Assembly (NCBI RefSeq): GCF_026914185.1
Contig: NC_070564.1
Location: forward strand, 2,604,001-2,668,000
Source: Puccinia triticina
Taxonomy: Eukaryota; Basidiomycota; Pucciniomycetes; Pucciniales; Pucciniaceae
DNA: 64,000 nucleotides
Reading direction: 5' to 3'
Shown in pieces: positions 33,694 through 43,690 of this stretch. Every line of letters begins with the position of its first letter. Positions within the stretch are counted from its first letter, which is position 1. The position numbers and the translations under genes are program-made. The notes beneath the pieces were generated by a model that was not told where the DNA came from, made no database searches, and saw only the letters and a list, made by a program, of their open reading frames with translations.

Positions 33694-34382
33694 TAGAGAT
33701 GGCCTCTTGCACCCGGGTACCCACCGCGGGTGCGGGTACCCGCCTGAAATTTTGCAAATTCTCAACACCCGCACCCGCACCCGCGACCCGCCGGCGTGTG
33801 CTCGGCGGGTATACTGGGTACCTGCTGGCGGGTGCCGGGTGCAGGGGCGGGTACCCGCTCTGATATACTCACTGCCGGTGAGAAATCCCTCCCGGTCAGC
33901 AATACATACACTCGCTGACCGGGAGGGATTCCCACAGTCAGCAAGCTCATCGCGATGACCGGGAGGGAGTCCTCCCAGCCATCAAGCCATTGATTATATC
34001 GATGACCGGGAGGAAGTCCTCACAGCCATCGATTATATCGATGACCGGGAGGAAGTCCTCCCAGCCATCAATTATATCGATGACCGGGAGGAAGTCCTCC
34101 AAGCCATCAATTATATCGATGACCGGGAGGAAGTCCTCCCAGCCATCAATTATATCGATGACCGGGAGGAAGTCCTCCCAGCCATCAATTATATCGATGA
34201 CCGGGAGGGAATCCTCCCGGTCATCAATATACTCGCTGACCCGGGGATTCCTCCCGGAGTCACGGGGGTATAGTACCTCCTTGACTGGAGGGATCCCTCC
34301 AGTCGAAGAGGTGCACAAGCTTTTCAACCGGAGGGACTCCTCCGGTTGAGGAGTCCAAACGGGTACCCAAGTGCCATCTCTA
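33694..34382. mobile_element. hAT-like non-autonomous element (689 bp) inside the copia integrase
   Basis: Perfect 10-bp terminal inverted repeat TAGAGATGGC/GCCATCTCTA, with an exact 8-bp duplication CTTCAAGC at 33686-33693 and 34383-34390. These are hAT hallmarks. The left arm has GGGTACCC and CACCCGCACCCG words and the core is a hairpin array. No transposase. Confidence 0.93.
33946..34235. repeat. 39-bp tandem array with GATGACCGGGAGG units
   Basis: GATGACCGGGAGG recurs at 33954, 34001, 34040, 34079, 34118, 34157 and 34196, that is at 39-base steps after the first. Each unit has a GGGAGGAAGTCCTCCC palindrome and a GATGACC/GCCATC pairing. Adjacent units are nearly identical, so expansion was recent. 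Confidence 0.92.
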
Positions 34383-36460
34383 CTTCAAGCTCTCGAAAAT
34401 TTTCGATTCCGTACAAAGTATTCTTTGATAGAAAATTCAATCTTTCAAAGCTTCGCCCGTTTGGCTGCTTAGCATATTTGCTTATCCCTGAAGCCGTGAG
34501 GTCATTGAACAAACTGCTGCCCAGATCTGAGAAAGCTATTTTTCTCGGATACGCAAATGATTTCTCAACATATCGATTCATCAGAGTGGAATCTAAATCG
34601 TTTTGCACAAGCAGAAATGTGACGTTCGATGAATCATCTTTTCCGTCTCTAGTCAACGAAAGCTTGGATGATTCAAGTTTTTTCTTCAATCCTTTTGAAA
34701 TCGTGGCCAATGAAGATGAAGAAGATATCGATAATTTTCGCCCTTTTCCTGATCAAGAGGTGTTCCAAGCAGCTGATGAAACCTCTAGACGTGCCAATAA
34801 CGAAATCATCGGGGATGTATCTAGTGAGAACATACTGTCTCATCGCCGGAGGGGGGTACATGAAAACTTCAACGCTGAAGTCTCGTCCGACGATGATACA
34901 CTTTCGTACAATCAAATCATGAGCCGAGCAGATAAGAAAAAGTGGACCCTAGCTCTCTATAAGGAAAAGTTAAATATGGAAAGCTACGAGGTTTGGGACG
35001 TCATCGATAAATGTCAAGACGATAAGCCGTTGAGCTGCACCTGGGTCTTTAAAATCAAACCTGAGTCGTCAAACCAGGCAGAAGAATATAAGGCAAGACT
35101 GTGCGTTCAAGGCTTCAAGGAAGTCTTTCGCAAAGACTATAAATTTACCTTCGCTCCTACCGGAAAATTGGTTTCTCTTTGGTTGCTCATTACTTTTGCG
35201 CTTCAACGGAATTTTCAATTCCATCAAATCGACGTGAAATGTGCATTCTTAAACGCTCCAATCAGAGAACGTATTACGCTCAATCCACCTCAAGGCTTTG
35301 ACGTACCGCCCGGAAAGGTTCTACTTTTAAAGAAAGCTCTCTATGGACTTAAGCAAGCCCCTAAAGAATGGCACCTTACTCTTTCATCTTGGCTATTATC
35401 TGTTGGCTTCAATCGGAGCTATGCAGAGCCATGCATCTTCTGGTCTGAAAATACATGGCTTTATGTTCACGTTGATGATATTGCCATTTTTAGTTCAGAA
35501 CCAGAGATCTTCAAAAACATGATCCGTAAACGCTTCAAAATCAAGGATCTTGGGAGCGCGATGCATCTTCTTGGAATGAAAGTGACTCAATCGTCAGAAT
35601 CAGTTCATCTCACGCAAACACATTATATCGAGGAGACTCTCATCAAATATGGCTGTGACAGTTGTATTCCTTTGGCAACTCCAATGAAGCCGAACTCGCA
35701 ACTTGTTAAAGCATCAAAGGCCAAAATAGATGAATTGAACAAACTTAACGTGCGATATCGTGGTCTGGTCGGAGCTCTAAACTATCTAAGTGTCACAACC
35801 CGACCGGATATAACTTTTACTGTTGGTTGTCTATCACAATTTTTAGAATCACCAGGCATTCTCCATTGGAATGCAGCTGTTCACTGCTTACGGTATCTAA
35901 AAGGATCCAAAGACTTCGGCATAACTTTGCGAAAAACTCCTGTAGAACAATCCAACTTCATCTTATACGTCGATGCGAGTTGGGCTAGTTGTCAAGTTAC
36001 GGGGAAATCTACTACTGGCTACTTGATCCTATGGAACGACAACTTAATCTCATGGCGTTCAAAGAAGCAGTCAACAATCTCCTTGTCATCTACTGAAGCC
36101 GAATACATCACTATTACTGAAGTTACCAAAGAGCTTCTATGGCTAAAGATGGTCGTAGACTCCGCGCTAAAGATTCACATCTCGTTACCATTTGAAATCT
36201 TTGAAGACAATCAAGGCGCAATAATGTTAGCAAATAATGAAACTAATCATTCTGCATTCAAGACAAAACACATGAATCTTCGTTATCATTTTGTACAAGC
36301 CGAAATCATCGCAGAAACTATCACCCTGGTCTTCAAACGAACACATCTAATGCTAGCGGACTTTCTCACCAAGTCTATCGGGAGAGCGTCAATTTTCAAA
36401 GTTCTTTGTGTCCTTCGAGCAGGTATGCCCCCTGCCTGATGGGCTTGGTGCATGGGGGCG

Positions 36461-36981
36461 TGTTGGAATCTGAAGGTCTCAATGTGCTATTCTACGGTCC
36501 TATGGTTCGCAACCCGCGCGGTGCGACGACGGCGCAACTTTGACTTATGACGTCAAGAACTCCGAGTGGCAATACTGCATTTCTGGAGCAGTTGACCGTC
36601 CTCTTCTGAGGCTGTTGACCGCCACTATTTTCCCTTTCCTCATCTTGACTCCCACTTCGTTCGCGGCTCATCAAATCGTCAATCATATCATCGTACGCCG
36701 CGGTTCACTTGTTGAGGTCACTCGGTCTAGGCTGGCTATCCTTAGGTTCTTATATTTTCATTTTTATTCCTGTTGACCGTTGTGGTATTGTTTAATCTGA
36801 TTACCTTTTTATCCAATTAGCCTCAAAGTCCTAGTTTTTGTTATTTCTGATTTCTCTCATAAGCTCTCATCCACAACCTTGTTCCTGTTTTATTTAGGTA
36901 AAAACTATCTCACTTTCTCAAATTGTATTTTCTTTATTTTATTGTCTTACTGAAACTATTTTATTTAGCCCAAATTTGTCA
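36461..36981 (+). repeat. 3' LTR of the Ty1/copia element (521 bp)
   Basis: It follows a purine-rich tract (gcatgggggcg) and ends AAATTTGTCA. ACAAC follows at 36982-36986, matching the copy at 30402-30406, so the whole element 30407-36981 is one insertion. Confidence 0.95.
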
Positions 36982-36986
36982 ACAAC

Positions 36987-38640
36987 CTTTCGGGCAATCC
37001 AACGCTCGTGCCCCACCCGTCGGGACTGTTGGCCCAATCCATGCGCCGGGCCGACCCTGATGACCAGCGCATTGGCATGGTTGGACTGACCTTCCCGTCG
37101 GCAAAGTTACCTTGGCGTCAATTTACCCCGGTTGGACAGGTCAGGCTGACCCTTTGGCATGTCCAACGTTGCGCCCGGTGGGCCTGACCATAATCCAACG
37201 CCGGGGCAAAAACAACGTCGGCACCGCTCAACAACTGGAGCCGTAGTGTACTCATCATCTTTTTCCGTTGAGCTAGGTGAGTAGTTTTATTTTCTTTCTC
37301 TCTTTTCTTTCTCTCTTTTCTTCCTCTCTTTTCTTCCTCTCTTTTCTTCCTCTCTTTTCTTCCTCTCTTTTCTTCCTCTCTTTTCTTCCTCTCTTTTCTT
37401 CCTCTCTTTTCATTCTCTCATTTCCTTTCTTTGTTATTGCCATGAACCATAATCCTTCCACGCACATACGCATCATCATCGTCCGTTGAGCGAGGTTGAT
37501 TGCAAGAATTGGGAGATCCAAAGAGGAGAAGGGTTAGCATTGACTGTGGGAAGGTGGTCGAGGAGCCCACGGAGGCGAGGGCATCGAGGCAAGAGCGGGC
37601 CAAAAAAGTCGTACAGCGAGCTCCGCAGACGCCCCGTCTGTTGCACAGAAAGGCTTCCTCCCGGCTTCTGGCTTGCCTTGCGTGGCCGCAGGCCTTGTGA
37701 GCCAGATGTTTCCCACCATGTGTTCTCAGTGGCTTGGCTCTGTTGGCTGGCCCGCCCTGACTTATCACAAGTCCCTTGTTTCAGAGGGCCCTGGTACAGC
37801 CTGGGCTGGCGCAAAGCGCGACCTCCGAAGGAGGGACTTGCAGGTAAAGCCAAGAATTTGGCTTGAGAGCTTTCAGTGTTTTGGTGGGAGTTTTTTCCCG
37901 CTCCCCTTTCAGGGGTCTTCTCCTTGTGTATTCCTATCGCCTGTGGTGCCAGATTAAAGGCCTGATTTTTCTCTTTCTTTTGGTGTCAATCACCACTTTT
38001 TCCCCCTTCACAAACTCCTTCCATCCCCCTTTGAAGTGTGTGATTGTTTTGTGTTCGGCCAGAAGTGTGTATGCAAATTCCAAGAAGATCCATTTGGACT
38101 CAATTTAAATACAGAACTCCATCATCCATCCACCTTGACTGCTGAGCAAGGGCAACACTCTCCTTCAATTGTAGATATCACAAAAGTGACACTACATTGA
38201 AGCTGAGATGCTCAGCTATCCCGTGTACTTCAGCTCGCTGACTCACAATGAGTGCGCGCTGTGTAATGTAAATTTGATTCAAAAAGTTGGCCAAAAGCCA
38301 CAAATTTCCTGAAGCTCTCACGCGTAAAAGAGCCGATAACTCATAAGCCTCCCATTGGGAATGGGAGATGCTTCACATCAGGGTGCTCCGCACCTCCAGT
38401 CCCGGGAGGCTTAGTTAAGTCAGGTGGACTTGCAGACGGGAACGGGCTCGGACGCTGCAGGCATCCAGCTGCAGGCGCCATCCGCGACACTCCCCACTTC
38501 CTCCCAAAGCCGCCACAGAAGCCGCACCACCAGCGCACAGAGAGAGACGGAAGGCCAGGTTACATGCATGACAGTGACAAGGTATGCAAAGAAACGATGT
38601 GTGTGTGGAAGGATACAGTCAATGGGAAGATAAGGAGGAA
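36987..38640. other. Intergenic sequence with a decayed inverted-repeat stretch and a microsatellite
   Basis: At 36990-37260 there are CCAACG/CGTTGG and CCCGTCGG/CCGACG words in both orientations, suggesting a decayed element. A pyrimidine microsatellite follows. From 37490 to 37960 ORFs of 125-126 aa lie on both strands without recognisable similarity. No gene is supported. Confidence 0.35.
37290..37432 (+). repeat. Pyrimidine microsatellite, 13-bp unit CTCTCTTTTCTTC
   Basis: About ten tandem copies with few substitutions. It lies between two similar short segments (catcatctttttccgttgagctagg at 37253 and catcatcatcgtccgttgagcgagg at 37471). Confidence 0.9.
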
Positions 38641-38688
38641 AAACGGGGGATTAATGCATAGACATGGAAGAGATAATGATAGGGATGG

Positions 38689-38689
<1 letters not shown>

Positions 38690-38722
<33 letters not shown>
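38690..38722. repeat. Run of 33 consecutive G
   Basis: An uninterrupted G33 tract 56 bases beyond the stop codon of the secreted-protein gene. The transcript strand would carry C33. The length may be affected by sequencing. Confidence 0.9.
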
Positions 38723-38723
<1 letters not shown>

Positions 38724-38777
38724 GGGCGAGACTGGCGCCGACCTGGGCAACAAAAAGGAGGGTCAGGGGGGGAGTTG

Positions 38778-39796
38778 CTAGACGAGGAGAGCGGCGAGGA
38801 GGATGGCGGGGAGGAGGAGGGCGGCGCGGTCGAGGGACAGGGAGGGGGCGGCGTTCTTGGCGGCGTCGGCGGCGGTCTTGGCGGCGTTGCGGACGGAGGG
38901 CGGGAGCTTGCCGTCGACGAAGGCGGGGCCGCAGGAGGCGGAGATAGAGGCCATAGCTGCGGGCGAGGATTGGGCGGAGGAGGCGGCCATGAAGGCGGCG
39001 GACTGGGTGACCAGGGCGTGTCCGCAGTCGGTACAGTACGCGCCCTGCCTCTCAAACCACCGTCAGCCTCGGCTAGCCGAGAAATAAGGGGGGAGGGGGG
39101 CTTACGGGGGACACGGCGGCGAACGCTTGGCCGGCCGGCGTCGCGCTGCCCGTCAGCAGCGCCGTGACCTCCGAGATGGTGATGTTCTGGCCCGTGGCGG
39201 CTTGGACGTTGGCCAGGACGGAGGGGATGCAGAAGGTCGAGTTGGCGGCGTACTGGGTGCACAGCAAGTCCCTACCAACACACATGTCCATCAGTATCGC
39301 GGCTGTGTGGAGGGGGGGGGAGGGGGGCGTACTTGGCGCCGCTGTAGTTGGAGACGATGGTCTGCAGGGCCGTGGCGATCGCGGAGCCTTTCTGGATGTC
39401 GGCGGTGCACCCGGAGGCGACGGTCTGGTTGGCGGTTCTGAGGGTGTCGGGGGAACAGGGGGCGGCGGCGCAGACGGCGGAGATCCAGGTCTGAGGGCTT
39501 CGGAGTCAGCACACATGCAGAGAAGGGCAGGGGGGGAGAGAGACGCTTACGGTGAGGGGGGGGACGACGGAGCCGGGGGCGCCGATGACGGAGACGAGGC
39601 CCATGATGTTGGCGCAGGCGCCGAAGTCGCTGGTCAGCAGGCTGCCGGCGGCGGCCTGGCAGCCGGGCGACAGCCCCGAGGCCAGGGCCATCGGGCCGCC
39701 TGAGGACGAGGGGGTGCCAGCAGCGGACGAGGAGGTGCTGTTCGCTTGGCCGTGGACGGCGGCGGCGAGGACGGAGAGGAGCAGGAGCGAGAACAT
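38778..39796 (-). CDS. Secreted cysteine-rich protein, probably GPI-anchored (paralogue 2, 278 aa, 4 exons)
   Basis: Exons in transcript order are 39796-39551, 39490-39333, 39271-39106 and 39044-38778. Introns are 60-61 bp with GTAAGC or GTACGC donors. The frame closes exactly to TAG. The chosen start gives a signal peptide (MFSLLLLSVLAAAVHGQ); an upstream in-frame ATG at 39916 would bury it. A Ser/Thr/Gly linker precedes the cysteine domain (LSPGCQAAAGSLLTSDFGAC, AVCAAAPC, ASGC, YCTDCGHALVT, CGPAFVDGKLP). The C-terminus is Ala-rich and ends with a hydrophobic tail (ALLLPAILLAALLV). Exon 2 (158 bp) and exon 3 (166 bp) match paralogue 1 exactly in length. Codon third positions are almost all G or C, unlike paralogue 1. 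An ATTAAATA word lies about 80 bp upstream. Function unknown. Confidence 0.9.
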
Positions 39797-40234
39797 GGCG
39801 GGCGGGTGTCGATAGTTGTGGGGTGGGGTGTGTGTGTGTGGGTGGGGGTGGGGGGAAGAGAGTCGCTCGGGGGTATTTAATGGGTGGGGGTGGTATAGGC
39901 GACCGTTGGTGGGCAAACCTTATTCCTGGAGGGTGGTGACTGATGACATGATCGCAGCGATCGGGCGCCAGGCGGTGTGGGAGAGTGTCATGGGCCCATG
40001 CGCACAGCCCAGCAGCACTCGAGCCCTTCCATGGAAAACGGCTCTTGGCTCACAGCCCGCCAAGACTCGCCATCGCGAAGACTGCCGATCCTGCCCCAGC
40101 CATCCATCCGTGGCCTCGAGATTCACGGAGCCGGCTATGTACCCGCGTCTCCAGACCAACAAAACACAATCCGGAATGCTGCTTGTGCGGAGGCAGTCGA
40201 CGGGGAAGTGCAAAAGAGGGGGGGCAAAAGAGTA

Positions 40235-40320
40235 TGGAGTACCTGGGAGTCGAATCCAGTACCTCTCGCACACACCGCGGGGGATGCTAAGCGAGCGCTC
40301 TACCGATGAGCTAGAACCCC
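40235..40320 (-). tRNA. tRNA-Ala (anticodon AGC) with a 14-bp intron
   Basis: On the minus strand the 86 bases fold as acceptor GGGGTTC/GTACTCC, D-arm GCTC-ATCGGTA-GAGC, anticodon stem CTCGC/GCGAG with loop TTAGCA..T, and T-arm CTGGA-TTCGACT-CCCAG, discriminator A. The 14-base intron (TCCCCCGCGGTGTG) sits after position 37, the standard place. The acceptor has one U-U mismatch and the T stem one A-C mismatch, so slight decay is possible. TTTT follows the 3' end as a pol III terminator. Confidence 0.75.
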
Positions 40321-43300
40321 GCCTGTCCTCTGCGACTCCCGGGGCCTGGGTGGGGGTATATCTACCGCGATAGCCCGGCGGGAAGGCCCTGCTCTCTCTG
40401 CGATGAACATGGAACCCCGCAACTGACGAGGAGAGGAAGTCCTCTCCGCCCCCCCCAGTGCTCCTGCGCCCGCCGCGCGAGAACCGTCCGCACTGCTGTG
40501 AGCGCGCGAGTCATCGAGGGGGTGCTGTGTGGGGGCGGGGATCGGACGTAAGGATGGCCAATGGGCAGGCTTTCCAATGGGCCACCTGCGGGCTCCAATT
40601 GCGCCAATCAATTTTTTTTGGTCATGAACCAGACAAGACAGCCTCTGGGGTTCCAGACCATTTACGTGGACGAGAGGCCTGTTCAAGAAATAGCTCAAAC
40701 CCCTTGCTTGGGTGTTGCCAGCCTGCCCATCAGCCATCCTTAAAATTCTTCGGACGGGATTCAAAGCAAAATGCGCGGGCGAGCAACGAAAGGCCAAGCG
40801 ATGCAATGGCCGCTAATCGCTCGACATCGTCGTGCTCGATCTCGGCTGCTTCACGCACTGATGACGTAGCTGGCTGTGGGAAATGGCTCTCCCCGAGCGC
40901 ACCACCGTCACCAGCAACGCCAGCGATAACGGCCAAAACTGGCTACGCTATCGTTACGTTGCGCGTTGCTGTAGCGATAGAGCTGCCCACCGTTGCGTCG
41001 AAGCCGGGCCCACCGGCTGGATATCATGCGATGGCATATGTATTAGATTCGTGTGTTGCGCACTCTGTCGGGAGCCGGATCGCTTGGCTGGCCCCGCCGT
41101 CGGGCTCGTCGGGTATCCGGAAGAGAGCCGTGTGCGAGGGACTGCTGAGGGAGATCAGGATGCCGTCGCGTCTGTCCCTAGGACCACGCGGAGCAGGAGC
41201 GGCTCCAATCGCACCCTGCTTGTTCTGTCCTAGCTGAGCGTCCGTTATTGCTGCATGCACATGTTCTCCCGTTCTCTCAACCGTTGCCTCCGCCTTTTCT
41301 CCGACCTTTCCTGCACGTCGGATCCAGGGTGTCCGGGCCAGCCCGGGTCGCCGAAGGAGCCTCCACAGATCCAGAGCTGCATGATCTTGGCGCGATGGAG
41401 AAGGGGCTGGTCGCCCGGACCGCCCAGGACCCGGACACGTCCCCGAAGCGAGCACACAGGGAAAACGCGGGTGAGATGGCGACAGGAGGAATGTCTATCA
41501 TCCCGGAGCGCCCCAAACCACGCCGAAGCTCTCCCGCCACCATGCGCGGATACACTCGGTGAGTGTGCAGGTCCCGATTGTCCGCAGGACACCGGCCGGC
41601 GCGAGTGCGGCTATTGGTGGCGCGCCTCCGGCCGTGCTGTGAAGGCCTCTCTGGCCCAGAGCGATCGCGATCCGAGAGACTGTCCGCCGGCGCGCCGCTG
41701 CATCCTTCACAAACACCCGTCTGCTCGGCCCGTGCGTCTCTCGGCTCCTCCGGCCCGGCCCGGTCTGCAGGCACTCCGCGCCGTCGCCGGGCTTGTGAGT
41801 GTCCGAGTCCCGAGCCGTGGGGCGCGTGCTCCCGGCTCCGGGAGCACGGAGAGACTGTTCACGGCCCCCCGCTTACACCCGCCAAGATACATGCCTGACT
41901 GAAGCAAGGGACTTGTTACACACACTCTCTCCGACCGCCGCGCATCTTCGAAGCTCCCTCGCCTCCGCGCGCGGAAGCCTTGGTGTTTCATGAGGTGCTG
42001 GCTTTGCTCTGGTCCGGCTCGCGGACCAGGATGGACGCTTGAAGCGGTTGTGTACCTTTCTCTATTTTTGTGCGCTTGCGACATTTGCTATTTGGAGGTC
42101 GTCAACTCAGAGGCATGAACTATGGTACCCCTCGACGTCCCTTAGCTTTGTCTGACTTTTAGAAGCCCGATTTCTGGTATGATGACTGGGTTTGATCAAG
42201 CATGTTTATTACCTTGTGTCGGATTTAGTAGCCGGGCTCCTGCCGAGAGGACGTCGTCGGGCTCGTGAGTTTCCTGAAGAAGGGGTCTCGAAGCAGAATA
42301 GGAGGATGACATGGGGTCTGTCCCTAACTTAACCAAGTCCCACCCTCCTCCGTGCGTATGGGGACCGAGCGCAACAAAGCCCGCGAGTAACGAGCCCTAA
42401 CGAGCCTAACAACGAGAAGTATTTTCCCAGCTGAGCGCTACATGGTATCTTGTCTACTAATGCTGTCTGTTCAGTTTCTTGCCGATGTTTCTTTATTTAT
42501 CTCTCTTCTTGAAGCCAACAACTTACACAATTAGCCTTCTCCGAACATTTTTTTTTTGCAGTTTGTGTGTATGGTGATGGTCAAAGGAGATAATCCCGCA
42601 ATACAGAGTTTGGGAAGCTTTGCACGATGGAGATGCTGAATTATGAGTTATAGCCAGGATTCACAAGAATAAGGGTAAGTTCAAATGGTGAGGAGTGTAT
42701 AAAAAAAACCTCGTTTGGAAATGCTATCTCTTACGGAGGAATAAGGAGGAATAGCATTCAGGACTGCCGTATAGCTTGCAGATTCTTTCACATCGACATG
42801 CTCCGATAAGTCATCAGTCCTCTCCCTGAGGGTGAGATCTCGGCGTTGGACACCCCGACCAGGCTACTCCGGCCCGCCAAAGCAAGGGCGCCGACTTTGA
42901 TAAGAAGTAAATTCGGCGAAGGCCGACATGGTGAATTATCTCTTCTGGGCGTTGCTAGCACCTTTGTTTATGGTTTTACTCCACAGCGGCCCGCAAGAGT
43001 GTCAATATGCTTTCGGAGCTCGATGGATCCTTACTAAGGCAAATTACGACAAAAAAAAGGAAACACTCCATCTGACAACTCCGCTCGTTCGGCAGCCCTG
43101 GGGTGGTGGGTCTCATGATGGGGTTCATCGCCCAGTTGACCGTGTTCTTATCCGAGTCTCGCCCCTTTGGGACCATTGCACTCAGACAGTCAGCAAGTTA
43201 AATAGTCGTTCATTGCTGTTAATTTCCCTCCTTTGCGTTCCCTTCTCTTGTTCTTTTCTTTTTGGTCAAGCAATAATAATCCGATCGTCCAACCATCCAA

Positions 43301-43690
43301 CTTGCTAATGATATCATTCACCCGATACAAGTAGCCCTTCACCCGACTATACCATCTGCAACCCCTTCCAGTCAATCCATTAATACCAATAATCAATTAA
43401 CAAAGAGTCTTCTCCCCGACAAACCCAATGGTCAACCGATTCTTATAGGCATTTAATTAATAATCTCCAAAGATAAATAAAGCATCAGCCACCAAAGAGA
43501 TAAAAAAATTGTTGCCATCTGTAGATAAAAAGCAACGATCGTAGTTTGCAGCACCGCTAGCACTCTCTACCTACCACTGCTTCCACAAAAAATACATCAG
43601 CAAACCAGCCCGGCTGCTTGAACCGGTCAACAGGCTCCCAAGCCCAGCCCAAAATCTGTTTACCAATATATAATATTTTACAGAAGCGAA
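40321..43690. other. GC-rich intergenic block grading into normal sequence, no gene supported
   Basis: From 40340 to 42100 the base composition is very GC-rich and long ORFs occur on all frames, as expected by chance at this composition. None shows similarity that I recognise. A GCCCACCGTTG word at 40982 resembles the right end of the CAACGG family, but no left end was found. From 42100 to 43690 composition returns to normal and only short ORFs are seen. Confidence 0.35.

Larger units (their letters stand above)
30972..36439 (+). pseudogene. Ty1/copia Gag-Pol polyprotein, interrupted
   Basis: From the ATG at 30972 the Gag frame (KLDNLNYPTWSVRMRTYLKS) has TGA codons at 31005 and 31233. In the second case the family residue is probably Trp. 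A solo LTR splits the frame at 31830. After it come the protease (LDSGASHHM), GAG-pre-integrase zinc site (WHARLGH, CKTCKMC), integrase with DLVGPF, LISDNGGEF and, after a 1-bp shift near 33540, ENNGVAERSNR. A hAT-like element interrupts at 33694. From 34391 to 36439 the frame is intact, with reverse transcriptase (KARLCVQGF, YGLKQAPKEW, YVHVDD) and RNase H (LYVDASWA, STEAEYI, EDNQGA). Both insertions leave the frame usable once the insert and one duplication copy are discounted; the stops and the 1-bp shift do not. Confidence 0.95.

Noticed and set aside
7980..34240. CRISPR arrays at the short-period repeats
   Set aside because: The spacers are repeated too, the units are self-complementary hairpins, and the genome is eukaryotic with no cas genes.
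37486..37866. 126-aa and 125-aa ORFs on opposite strands
   Set aside because: No similarity recognised, complementary frames of the same moderately GC-rich stretch.
38564..39703. Plus-strand ORFs of 127, 167 and 179 aa
   Set aside because: They are Gly/Arg-rich shadows of the GC-rich minus-strand gene and cross its introns.
40913..40991. Fifth CAACGG-family element
   Set aside because: Only a right-end-like GCCCACCGTTG is present; no left end or target duplication was found.
40300..42084. Overlapping ORFs of 110-259 aa on both strands
   Set aside because: Expected by chance at this GC content; no domain, splice pattern or codon preference favours one.
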